Shown piece after piece: positions 54,191 through 63,735 of a stretch of 64,000 nt of DNA. The translations under genes were made by a program, and so were the position numbers. A model generated the notes under the pieces. That model did no database searches. It was given only the letters and a program-made list of their open reading frames with translations, and was not told the DNA's origin. Source of the stretch: Ligula intestinalis (taxonomy: Eukaryota; Platyhelminthes; Cestoda; Diphyllobothriidea; Diphyllobothriidae); NCBI GenBank assembly GCA_036362985.1, contig JAYGXS010000003.1, positions 88,389,177-88,453,176 on the forward strand. The letters are read 5' to 3'. Position 1 is the first letter of the stretch. Each line of letters begins with the position of its first letter.

Positions 54191-55140
54191 TCAAGATCTG
54201 GTATGCCAATATGAGATCGCCTTCGATCTGCCTGTACTCAAGGTCTCATTCTGGCGTTTGAATTCTCCAAGGATTTTGTTCAACTGATTTGATACTGCTG
54301 TTGCTTCTGAGTTTTCTGCCTCTCTGTAGGATTGTCTGTCAGCAAGCAGGGCCTTGGCTTTCTCGTAATTGTCTTCGCGGTTCATGACGACCGTTGACCA
54401 TCCCTTATCTGCGGACAGTATGATAAAACAGTCGTCCGTTCTAAGTTCTTTAATAGCTTTTGCCTCATTCTTCGACACCCATGGGGCTGGTCGGTGTGTC
54501 ATCAGTAGTAAGTTGATCCGTTGTCGAACAGAATGCTTCTTATCTTCTGTTGTTTCAGTCCTCACAAGCATGGCTTCTACGGCTGCAACGAAGTTGACGG
54601 GGTCGGTATCGGTGGTGTTTATAAACGCTTCATGCTGGAGCACTCGTAGTTTCCCTTCCGTTAGCTGCTTGAGGAGAGGTGATGTACAAAGTTTTAGCTT
54701 CCTGTGTTGGGTGGTTGTAGTTTATTCAGCTTCCGATCCCAGACAGCTTGTTTCTTGGCTTGCCTGAGATGCGCCAACGCAGCGATTGTCTGAACAAGGT
54801 CATCAGTGATTGAATCACCGAGAACGTGGGCACATTCTCTTCTGTTTTGCTGAGTCAGCTTTGTATTTGCGTAAACGCTGGTGGCAATTATCGATTGAAG
54901 CTCTCTTCATGTGTTTTGCAAATCTTTTCGCAATTGCCCGACCCATGGACGTGTTAACGGGCGATTTTATTTCTCAGGCTTCTGGGTGTCAGACCATCCT
55001 TCATGCATTGGTGCAAGAAACGTAGTTGCTCGTACGTTGTACCTCTCCAGTGGCGAATATCTCCTAGATGCGAGCTGTCCAAAGCACATCACGCCCAAAG
55101 ATCCCACGAATTGAGGCAAATATTCGCATCCCAGGTATGT
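54191..55140 (-). pseudogene. PLE-d N-terminal region
   Basis: The frame 54643-54191 reads FINTTDTDPVNFVAAVEAML, RQRINLLLMTHRPAPWVSKN, ELRTDDCFIILSADKGWSTV and VMNREDNYEKAKALLADRQS. The last two are the PLE box where other elements have IVPADKGNATVVMD. Upstream, across frameshifts to about 55135, the minus strand gives CMKDGLTPRSLRNKIAR and CKTHEESF, the usual N-terminal helix region. It is the entry to the PLE RT and separated from the core by the inserted fragment. Confidence 0.7.
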
Positions 55141-55196
55141 GCATCGACTGAGAAGAAGCACCGGAATCGGAGTTTTATTTTTCTGAGCTTCAGAAC

Positions 55197-56211
55197 AAAA
55201 TTAGCGAGAACACCCTACAATATCACAGTCGATATTTCCCTGCGCTCCTCCTAGGACAGTGTAACGGGCCAACCCGACCCACTGGGTCTAGGGGTTGTTT
55301 AAATGTTTTCAAGGTCGGTCTTTTTTTCGGTTTTCGTTTCTTTCAGGACCGAGCCGGATCACGCTCCGGATTTGAGGATTGACTTCCTTCAATTCACGTG
55401 CCGGATCGCTATCGCTTCGCGTCACTCAATTTTCCTACGGTTCCCATTGTTTACATATCACTCCATTAAATCTATCTCCAAATCTGCTCCTTTCGTTCTT
55501 ATTCCTTCTGCGTGTCCCGATGTCTGAGAATAAGAAAGTTTCGTCTGCACTACACGCTGAGGTTAATCGACTTTTAGAAGAAATATCTATTCTATCTGCT
55601 GAGAGTCGACGTCCCCCTTTGTTATCAGTTCACGCGTCGGATTCGTCAAGGCCTCAGATAGGACGAAATACTACAACAGTTTTGCATTGATATCCCCCGT
55701 CATTTTCGGCCTCGGAAACTGTGGCTGAAACCCTTCGTGTAGAATTTTTTCCGCGTCTCTGGAATTACTTTTGTCACGTGAAAAATCTTTTGAAGTCGGA
55801 ATTTAAGAAGATTTTGTTTTCCAACCAATTTCTACGGGAAGCAACTTCTTCAAACCAACAGATTCGTAGCAAAATCGTGGCCTAGTCCAAGACATCGTCA
55901 AGATCCGAATATTTTGAGACCTTCAAAGGCTGAGTCGTTTCCCAATATTGAATAAATTAAACAAATAAACTGCAAGTGCTCATTAGAAAAAGCTACAGCA
56001 TTTGTTAAGTTAACTCTGATTATTTGTCGTAAAAATGACGATATGATGGTGGGTATTAATTAAATCTGCCAACGGTAATAAAAGTTCCCGTTACAATGTG
56101 GTTGTTCACGGAGAGCAGCATTCATCAACTTTGTATTTATCTTTCAACAGCTATAAGATTGCAATGACGAGGCCATTCGGGCATAAAATATAAAATTTAT
56201 TTATTTATTTA
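55197..56211 (+). mobile_element. Internally deleted CR1-like LINE inserted in a ribozyme-like motif
   Basis: It begins with a 5' UTR-like stretch, carries an ORF1 start (55520), loses frame, and then runs into a LINE 3' end (GACGAGGCCATTCGGGC, ATTT tail) at 56211. ORF2 is missing, so it is a non-autonomous deletion derivative. It interrupts the left PLE-b arm between the two strands of the hammerhead-like hairpin: CTTGCGGGAG resumes at 56212. Confidence 0.7.
55520..55690 (+). CDS. LINE ORF1 N-terminal remnant
   Basis: ATG follows a C/T-rich leader. Encodes 56 residues, starting MSENKKVSSALHAEVNRLLE and continuing EISILSAESRRPP, a short amphipathic helix typical of a coiled coil. A stop follows, after which the frame continues as FSASETVAETLRVEFF. 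I recognise it as ORF1-like only by position and by the LINE 3' end downstream. Confidence 0.4.
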   Translation: MSENKKVSSALHAEVNRLLEEISILSAESRRPPLLSVHASDSSRPQIGRNTTTVLH

Positions 56212-56600
56212 CCCTTGCGGGAGTCCATCGTCAGAGATAAATCCATAAACCAAGGCAAGCAACATGTATAGGGGGAAGGGACCAATAAACCGTCAGCAAA
56301 AGCAGTCAAAATTAGAAGGGAGTGGGAGGTTGATTAAATGTCAAAGCAAGCAAAATTTTACAGGGGAAGGGGCCAATTAACCGTAAAAAGAAAGCAAGCA
56401 ACATATAAAGGCGGTAATTAACTGTTAACGAGAGAAGGCAAAATATATAGGGGTACAGATCAATTATCCGTCATAGGATTGGGGGGAAAGTAGCAGGGAG
56501 AGACAGGACCACCAGTGCCATGAATCCGGAGATACCCGCGCAAGGCAACATATGAAGGCGCCAGTTCTTTGCATCGGTTAACGGATTTGTCATCCGACGC
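56212..56600 (-). repeat. PLE-b terminal repeat, left arm
   Basis: The minus strand runs from GTCGGATGACAAATCC through noncoding purine/pyrimidine blocks (AGGGGCCAATTAACC-type words repeated about every 60-70 bp) to the ribozyme-like GATTTATCTCTGACGATGG at 56250-56212. Its inverted partner is 58041-58205 plus 61290-61590. The internal ~65-bp words look like a degenerate tandem repeat. Confidence 0.75.
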
Positions 56601-56770
56601 ACAGTCTTTAATCAGCTCTCAGCCCGTCTTGCTGCTTGCGTGGGCAATTATCCTCGCAGCTGCGATGTTGAACTCGTGACCCGCCTCGTAGGTGTGGGCG
56701 GACACTTAGTAAAGATTCATCACCCTGTCGAACAGCCGACTTGTGTTCCTGTATGTGCGTCCAGGTTGCC
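56600..56770 (-). pseudogene. PLE-b GIY-YIG C-terminal part, left arm
   Basis: The minus strand reads NYTGQPGRTY, frameshift, VSAHTYEAGHEFNIAAARII and AHASSKTG.ELIKDCASDD. This is the latter half of a GIY-YIG domain plus C-terminal tail. The residue at the usual YIGETG position is degraded. The same peptide occurs on the + strand at 57880-58050. Confidence 0.65.
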
Positions 56771-56779
56771 CCGTGTAAT

Positions 56780-57830
56780 TTACAGGACAGTTTAGACTGT
56801 TCACTGGGATTAAGCCAATCTTTGATTTTCATGATCTGGCTGCGCAGTGTAGCCTTGGGATGATGCGCAATTCCAACGCCTAATCCTGCGGCAATACGGT
56901 CGGTCGCTTCCGACACATCCTTGATTTATGGCAGTGCATGCCAAATCGTGCGAGGTGTTTCTGCTTGGGTCCTCGGAGGGCGGGGCCGTAGGCATCGGTT
57001 TATGAAGGCTTTAGGATAGCCGTTCTGCATAAACTGTTCGCACAGATGTCGAGCTTAACGTGCTCTTTCTTCTGGGTTGCTGCAGTATGTTGGGATTCTT
57101 TTGAGCATCGTTCTCACACAGCTTCGTTTGTGAGCCATCGGATGATTGCTGTGAAAACTAAGAAGCTGTTTGGTGTTCGTCGCCTTTCTGTTGACCCTCG
57201 TTTATAGTGTGCCATCGGGAAATGGCATGACGAGCACGTCGAGAAAGGGTAGCTACTGATCATTTTCTTCTTCCAGCGGGAATTGTATATCTGGGAAGAT
57301 TGAGTTTAGGAGATCATGGAAGCTCTGCAGCGTGTTCCTTTGGACGATAAGGAACATGTGTTTAACGTAACGGCGCCAAAAGTTCGGAGGCTGTTGGGTC
57401 GAAGCAATCTTTTTCAGCGCCTGCAGGACCAATTCTTCTATAAGGCCGGAAATTGGAGAGCCCTTCGGCGATCTCTTGATTTGTTCATAAGTTGTTCCAG
57501 CAAAGGTTAAGTAGGTTTTTTGACAAATTTTGAAGAGTCTCACGAGTTTTTCGATTTTAAGTGGACTCTGGGTTTCGTCGTTAGGCACCTCAAGTATCCT
57601 GCGCAGGACTTCTCCTGCCCAACCCGGTGGAATGGATGTAAATAGTGATGTGACGTCAAAGGAAAATATAATTTAGTCTGGTTCAATCCTCTGGCCGTAG
57701 AGATCTGTCAGGAAATCGGAAGCTGAACGTACCGAGGCAGCAGAGTTCTCTTTGAGGAATTTTAATTTCGAGTACATTCATCGAGCCAAATAATATTTGG
57801 GGCTAAATCCCAGTAAGCTTTCGGGTATGG
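56780..57830 (-). pseudogene. PLE-b reverse transcriptase (catalytic site lost)
   Basis: The minus strand, across frames: KYYLAR, MYSKLKFLKENSAASVRSAS, IFSFDVTSLFTSIPPGWAGE (motif A, aspartate kept), TYLTFAGTTYEQIKRSPKGS, PISGLIEELVLQALKKI, NFWRRYVKHMFLIVQRN, LLNSIFPDIQFPLEEEND, HKRSCVRTMLKR, QFMQNGYPKAF, LGVGIAHHPKATLRSQI. The YVDD box reads YVKH, removing both metal-binding aspartates, so the RT is dead. The region N-terminal to about KYYLAR is missing; the inverted right arm begins there. Confidence 0.8.
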
Positions 57831-57849
57831 TATATCGCATACCATGTCT

Positions 57850-58050
57850 TAACTGTCCTGTAAATTATACGAGATAAACTTAACGCACCCTGCGTTTGCG
57901 CATTCAGGAACACAACTCGGCTGTTCAACGTGGTGATGAATCTTCGCAAGTGGCTGCCCACACCTACGGGGCGGGTTACGATTTCAACTGCGCAGCTTCG
58001 AGGATAATTGTCCACGCAAGCAGCAAGACGGGCTGAGAGCTGATTGAATC
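57850..58050 (+). pseudogene. PLE-b GIY-YIG C-terminal part, right arm (opposite strand)
   Basis: The + strand reads CPVNYTR.T.RTLRLRIQEH, NSAVQRGDESSQVAAHTYGA and GYDFNCAASRIIVHASSKTG. It is the mirror of 56600-56770 and better preserved at the EH helix. It directly abuts the minus-strand RT, so the upstream terminal repeat of this PLE is an inverted copy of its 3' coding end. Confidence 0.7.
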
Positions 58051-58205
58051 CTGGGCGTTGGATGACAACTCAGTTAACCGATGCAGGGAGCTGGCACCTT
58101 CATATATTGCCTTGCGCGGGTATCTTCGGACTCATGGCACTGGCGTTCCTGTCCCTCCCTCTCTTTCTTCCTGCTACCTTCGCCCCCCCCCGCCCCCATG
58201 ATGAT
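58041..58205 (+). repeat. PLE-b terminal repeat, right arm, first part
   Basis: Inverted copy of about 56470-56600: AACCGATGCAGGGAGCTGGC, CTTCATATATTGCCTTGCGCG and GGACTCATGGCACTGGCG, each in matching order. Ends in a C-run and (GAT)n at 58180-58213 where the LINE G insertion starts. Confidence 0.72.
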
Positions 58206-58229
58206 GATGAGAACTTGATTTTGATAAAA

Positions 58230-61200
58230 ATGTCAATCTTTTAGCAAAAAATGGCTCCATTCACGGAGAGCACGAACTAAAGTAATTTGAAGGGTCCAAA
58301 ACTCAAGAGTCAAAGATCAAAATCACAAAAATTCAAAGTCAGAGGTCGAAACGGTTACCACATCAGTTATGGAGTCAGGTTGTCCTTCAGCTTCTCCATT
58401 TCCGTTTCCTCACACGTGAGGAAGCGTGCTCAGAATGAGAGTATCGAGTTCTGGTAGGCTGATGAACGACATGTCATATGTTGGAAGTTTCGGAGCATCG
58501 TACGAGAAGACTTTGCAGCCATTTGTTCGGAGTGAAGAGGGTGAGTGTCATCACTAAGAATACGATCCACGAACTTCTTGACCGATTTGAAATATCGCTG
58601 AATTATAAGGTCAGCTGAGAAAGCATAGGAATAGCCAGCAGCTGAAGAGAGCATGCGGAGAATACGCTTAACATTAATCAAGTCTTTTTTGAGTAGTGCT
58701 GGAAAGGTAACTGGAGAGCAGTAAAGAATGAGAGGGAGGATACAAGCGTCTATAAAACGCCAGATGAGGGCTTGCGGGGTGCGATAAGGACGCAAGCGGC
58801 GGATATTATATGAAAGGCCTCCAATATGAGCAAATTAGAGGTTGGAAGCTCTTTTTACACCAAGGTATCGGAAGGAGGATACCTTGTTAGGCAGAAAGTC
58901 GATTTTTTCAGGACTGGAGGAGGGTCGCAGCCTGGATACTCTGGACTGACTTCCGCTCATTAAGTAAAAGGCCATTTTCTGACGACCATGCTGTGACATG
59001 GTCCAATCCATCCTTCAGTGTTTTAAGATGGGTTTGGCTTTTGAAAGGATGGCCGACAACCATGTCATCAGCATATTTGACAAACAAACATGTGTTTGGA
59101 GATCGTAGGTCATCAGTATGGAGATAAAAAAGATGAAGGGATAATATAGACCACGGCAGAACTCCACAATTGTTGGTAGGATCGTGAATGTTTGCTTCCG
59201 GCTCGGAACGAATTGGGTGTGGGTAGTAAAATAGATCACAAGGCAAGAGACGGCCCAGCCAGGAGAGCTGCATGCAGAGGTTTTATTAAGAAGAAGATAT
59301 CGCGAAATCGTGTTGAAGGCTGAGGAGTAGTCAAGAAAGGCACATGTGTATGAATGACATCCCTTGTCCAAGTCTCTAAGAGCAGAGTGGACTACTAAAG
59401 CAACTGCATCTAGTGTACTACGCCTCGCCTTATACGCAAACTGCAAGGGATCAGAAAAATTGGATGAAAATGGCTTAATGATGTCCAAAGCGACTCGTTC
59501 TGTAAGTTTGAGGAGTGCAGAAGAGCAGGCAATTGGGCGAAAGGATTTGGGACCCGTAAAAGTGGTTTATTTTTCGGGATAGGAGTGATTTTTACTGAAC
59601 GCCAGCCGTCCGAAATCTTGGACTCCATGGAAGATAAATTAATAAGATGTGCCAAGACAGGAGCTCATGGAAAATAGCAAGATTTAAGGAGAAATTGGGA
59701 GACGTCATCTGGTCCGGCAGTTGTTGTACCTTTAACCTTGTTGAGGTGTTTCGTGACTGTTGCCACGGACACTGGAGAGAAATCACTTGGTGGTAAGGAA
59801 ATATCATTTGTCGGGAGATAGGAGTCGGTGGGAGCGTGGATGAAGTTTGAGTTTAAACTGTGTAGGTCAGCATCAACATGTGCCAGTGTATTGCATTGAC
59901 CAGTGAGACGTTCGAGACTCTTCCATATTTCGGAGGAAGTGAGAGGAGCGGAAGATGTAGAAGAAGTAAAAAGCTGAGTAACAAAAAGATCATTCAGCCT
60001 GGAAATCTCACGCTTTATCTGGACGTTCAGATCCTTTAGTCTTCCTCGCAGACCTAGTTCATAGAGCGATTTCTTTTAACGTCTCAAAGTTTTTAGGTGG
60101 GGAGAAGATATTCTAACAGGTATAACCATGACAGTGTCAAGAGGACAGCAGACGTTAAAAATGTTGTTGAAAAAAGGAGCTAGATGTCTACAGCATGATT
60201 CGACATCCGAGTACTCTAGAAGGGTAGAAATATTGCCAGAAATGATGGCCTGGAGCAAAGAAATATTATGCGGAGAGGTGTCTCGAACCCTTAGTTTCCT
60301 CTCGGGAATTACTAACAGCCCTTTGTTAGAGCTACAATAGATGGTTTGCAAGCCCAATAACACAGAATGATCTGAGCCTGCCAACGGTGCTCTATTTTTG
60401 ACGACAAAAAGTTTTGGATTGTTAGTCAATATGTGATCCAGAGGGGCGTTGGCGAGAGTGTTGGGAGAAACTAAATCGTCTAAACCTAACAGTTTAAGGG
60501 GACGAATATTTACACGGTTGAAATCACCGCTTAAAATTATGATATGCTTGCCAGACAGTGCAGCAAGTTTTTGGGAAAGAAACTCAAAAAAGATGCCTTA
60601 AGCACGTTGGCATGTAGAGGGAGGAATGCAAATACTGACAAAAATGATGCCTCTAGAATTGCTTAAAAATCTGGGCTTGCATACTACAGCAATGGCGTCT
60701 ATTAAGTCGTTTGAATAAGAGAATAAGGACTTACAATTTGTGCACCATTGCTAGTTTACAAAGACAGCCACTCCACAAAGACAGCCACTCCACAACCTCT
60801 GCCGCTGGTTAAGGATTTTTTGTCTGAACGATGGGCGTAAAAATATTGTGGGGTGATGAGTTCCGACTCAATGTCACTGTTAAGCCAAATTTCTTGCAGA
60901 CAGATGACTGCAGAGTTCTTATGTTCTCTTTTCAACATGAGTTCCGATAATTTGACACTTTTGTTAAACAGGGATCTGGAATTAGACGACATGAAACCTG
61001 GAAGTGACAATTCTTTTAGAGGCTTACGTTTTTTTCCATGTTGCCAACCTGATCTGTGTGTTCTTTTCCATGTGGTGCGGAGAATTGTCGAAGACATTGA
61101 ATTGAAAATGCGACAGATTTGCCTCATTTGACAAATATTGGAATGTTGATGTGTTGTAGATAAAATAACTTGTTTTCGTGCATTTAAAAAGGTAACAGTG

Positions 61201-61250
61201 TACTGTAAAAATGACCTTATGATCACAAATGCAGACAAACAAAGCAGAGG
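58230..61250 (-). pseudogene. LINE family G, copy 2, inserted in the PLE-b right arm
   Basis: Minus strand. Endonuclease: MSSNSRSLFNKSVKLSELML, VICLQEIWLNSD, GRGCGVAVF, IILSGDFNRVNIRPLKLLGL and GSDHSVLLGL. Linker LDTVMVIPVRISSPHLKT, then RT: SVATVTKHLNK, TTAGPD, SDGWRSVKITPIPKN, FAYKARRSTLDAVALVVHSA, CAFLDYSSAFNTIS, CLFVKYADDMVVGHPF. Thumb remnants continue to about 58430. The catalytic YADD is intact. A few frameshifts separate the parts, so it is defective but much better kept than copy 1. Confidence 0.8.
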
Positions 61251-61289
61251 ATTAGAGAGGATGGTATAGGATAATAAATTCCCGCGTGA

Positions 61290-61630
61290 ATGGAGAGCAA
61301 AAACATGGGTGGCTCGAATTCGAAAGCCACGCAATAATCGATCTGTCCCCCTATACATTTTGCTTGCTCTCGTTAACAGTTAATTACCCCCCACTTTATA
61401 TGTTGCTTGCTTTTTTGACGGTTAATTGGCCCCTTCCCCCTGTAAAAATTTTGCTTGATTTGAAAGTTAATAAACTCCCCACTCCCTGTTAATTTTGACT
61501 ACTTTCCCTAACGCTTAATTGGGCCCCTCCTCCTATAAATGTTGCTTGCCTTGGTTTACGGATTTATCTCTGACGATGGACTCCCGCAAGAGTTCGAAAG
61601 CTCAGACAAATAAAACTCCGATTCCTGTGA
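61290..61630 (+). repeat. PLE-b terminal repeat, right arm, second part
   Basis: Inverted copy of 56212-56470, with the repeated TTAATTGGCCCC / TTGCTTGC words, then the hammerhead-like motif and the terminus CCTGCTTCTTCTTAAGG. Together with 58041-58205 it makes one terminal repeat split by LINE G. Confidence 0.78.
61561..61611 (+). ncRNA. Hammerhead-like motif, PLE-b end (best preserved of this type)
   Basis: AUCU, CUGACGA, U, a perfect hairpin GGACUC-CCGCAA-GAGUUC, GAAA, GCUC, AGAC and AAAUAAA. Stem I pairs UCU with AGA. Stem III is the palindrome AGCU, which can pair only between two molecules. All CUGANGA and GAAA core bases are present. The one departure from the standard fold is the unpaired U before the hairpin. 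Confidence 0.62.
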
Positions 61631-61910
61631 TCAAACCTGCTTCTTCTTAAGGTAAAATAGTTAGTTTTCGAAAGGCGACGGGTTTTTAGAAGTGATTTAC
61701 TACATCGAGCAGTCAAAAATCAGAAGCGGCTGTACAGCTACTAAAGGAAAAGCACACGTTTTCGAAATCCAATTCCTTTTTTGAAAAATGATGAAGGTCT
61801 CGAAATATCGGACTGTTAAAACAAAGCTGAACATTTTTGAGTTCTTTCTATCTTTTTTCACTGCAGAAACTGTCTTAGTCAAAACTAGTGACTTGATCGC
61901 CAAATATTAA

Positions 61911-63190
61911 ATGTATGCGGTTTGGATAATAGACGATTTTTCAAGAGCTAACAGCTTGAAGGAATGTACGTCTCCTTATCCAGATCAGATTCCTGCGAAT
62001 TTTCTTCATAAACTTGCTAGAGAGCTGGCTAAACCGCATTCCGTGATGTGTCAGAAATCATTTGATACCGAAATCCTTCCTTCAAATTGGAAATCAGCGC
62101 ACATTTCACCACTATACAAAAGTGGTAGTCGTGCAGTTGCGAACACCTAACTACCCGTGAGTCTGACTTATACATGCCGCACTGTAATGGAGAAGATAAC
62201 CTGGAAGGAATTGATGGTATATTGTAAAACTTAAAATTCCTTGTCTTATGCGCAGTAAAGCTTTCGCAGGGGGTGGTTGTGTGTAGCAAACTTGCTTTTC
62301 ACGATGAAAAGCTGGACAAGGGCAATTGATGGAATAGAAACCGTACACGCGGCCTACATTGATTTCCAGAAGGCCTTCGACAGTGTTCCACACAAACGTC
62401 TCCTGCATAAGTTGAGACTGATGGGTATCGGAGGCAGACTTCTTACGTGGATTGACAATTTGCTCGTTGGTCGTTCACAAACTGTGTGTAGGGTGACGAC
62501 AATCAGGGTCCCCAATCATTAAATGCAGAATCCCTCAAGGTTCAGCATTCAAACTGACCCTCCTTCTCTTATGCGTTATTGATTGTGTACAGGAATTTGG
62601 CTGCCATGGTGCCATGTCTGCAGATGATGTAAAAGCATGGAAGGTCATCACTGACGTAGATAACTTACAGGAAAGAAATTTTCGATGAAACGATCGATCA
62701 CAAAGAAGGGTCTTGTCCTTCAATTTATAGAAATGCACTCTTCTGCGTCTGGGAAATCGAAATCTGGTCCGTTATTGCGCGATTGTACTATCTGAATGGA
62801 ATCCCACTCCATGAAGCAGAAATACAGAAAAAACTCGGCATCTGGATGAGAGACAACCTCAAGCTTTGTACACAATGAGGTAAGACGGCTCAAAACGCAA
62901 CTTCAATGTTGTACGCCATCAGCGGGAATTCACAGTTTTTGCTGAAGGCTGTTTCTCAAAAACTTTAGGAACCTTCATAAGGCCACACCCTGAGTAGGTA
63001 ATTCAAGGCGGGAGGTCGTAAACGTGGCAACACTATAACGTTCTTGAGAGGGTGCAGCAGTGGGCCACAAAATAATTGAGAGGCCAAGGTCACTACAATA
63101 TGGGATTCACCTAAATAGCATTAACCTCTATCCTCTGAGTTATAGGCAGTTACGCGGGTAACGGACATACCCGTTAAAATAAGGACAACA
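61911..63190 (+). pseudogene. Decayed family E LINE RT
   Basis: The + strand, across frames: PYPDQIPANFLHKLARELAK, SNWKSAHISPLYKSGSRAVA, SWTRAIDGIETVHAAYIDFQ, KAFDSVPHKRLLHKLRLMGI, LLTWIDNLLVGRSQTVC, SADDVKAWKVIT, and a late YRQLRG. The motif order equals 15680-16950. The catalytic FADD is SADD. Many frameshifts; an old copy. No tail is recognisable. Confidence 0.7.
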
Positions 63191-63607
63191 AATTAAATAG
63201 TCACCTGACTAAAACGCCCAATTGCCTCTTCTTATGCATTGCATGATGCAAATTTTCCGCCGTAAAAAACGTGCGAGAAGTCGCTGGCGCATGACTCACT
63301 GCTGCCATGTTGGGATGAACTATGGACCATCAGGTAAGTAAAATTGATCAAGATTCCTGTGCGCTGATAAAATACCTTGTGTGAGACTTTTTGCGTATTA
63401 AAGCGCTTTAGAATGATTGTTATTCTTTTATTTATTGCACTTATAAATTCTTACAAGTTATATTCTGCACAGTTTCCTTTCCTACATTGAAATTTATGCG
63501 ACTAAGTAATCTCAAATATTGGTGTGCACCAAAAGCAACCAAAAAACAATTGCATAATATTGATGATCTCATTATGTTTTTATCGCTGATTTCGTTAAGA
63601 AGGCATA
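63191..63607. other. No feature recognised
   Basis: AT-rich noncoding sequence with no open frame of note. Confidence 0.4.
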
Positions 63608-63735
63608 AAGGGTTAGCATTAGGTTAGTTTTAGTGTAAGGGTTATTTTTAGGGTTAGGTTAAGGGTTAGTTTTAGGATTAGAGTTAGTTTTAGGGTTCAG
63701 GTTAGTTTTAGTGTTAGTGTTATGGTTTAGCCTAA
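63608..63735 (+). repeat. Degenerate interstitial telomere-like repeat (TTAGGG-type)
   Basis: About 125 bases made of GTTAG, TTAGGG and TTTTAGGG-like words (AGGGTTAGGTTAAGGGTTAG, GTTTTAGGGTTCAGG). Units drift between 6 and 12 bases. TTAGGG is the telomere repeat in flatworms and most animals. Here it is internal and decayed. Confidence 0.75.

Larger units (their letters stand above)
52376..55150 (-). mobile_element. Penelope-like element PLE-d
   Basis: Minus-strand order: N-terminal region (55140-54191), an inserted RT fragment (54190-53750), RT core (53706-52980), linker, GIY-YIG (52800-52600), and a 3' end with a hammerhead-like remnant (52411-52460) and a CTTCTTCT terminus. Its 5' end directly follows the 3' end of the next PLE (PLE-b), so the two are in tandem. 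Confidence 0.78.
55155..61630 (-). mobile_element. Penelope-like element PLE-b with inverted terminal arms, carrying two LINE insertions
   Basis: The left arm (55155-55196 plus 56212-56770, minus) and the right arm (57850-58205 plus 61290-61630, plus) are inverted copies, each comprising the GIY-YIG coding end and a ~400-bp noncoding terminal repeat with a hammerhead-like motif. Between them lies a minus-strand RT. The left arm holds a ~1-kb CR1 derivative and the right arm a ~3-kb LINE G. Removing both leaves an element of about 2.4 kb. Confidence 0.78.
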
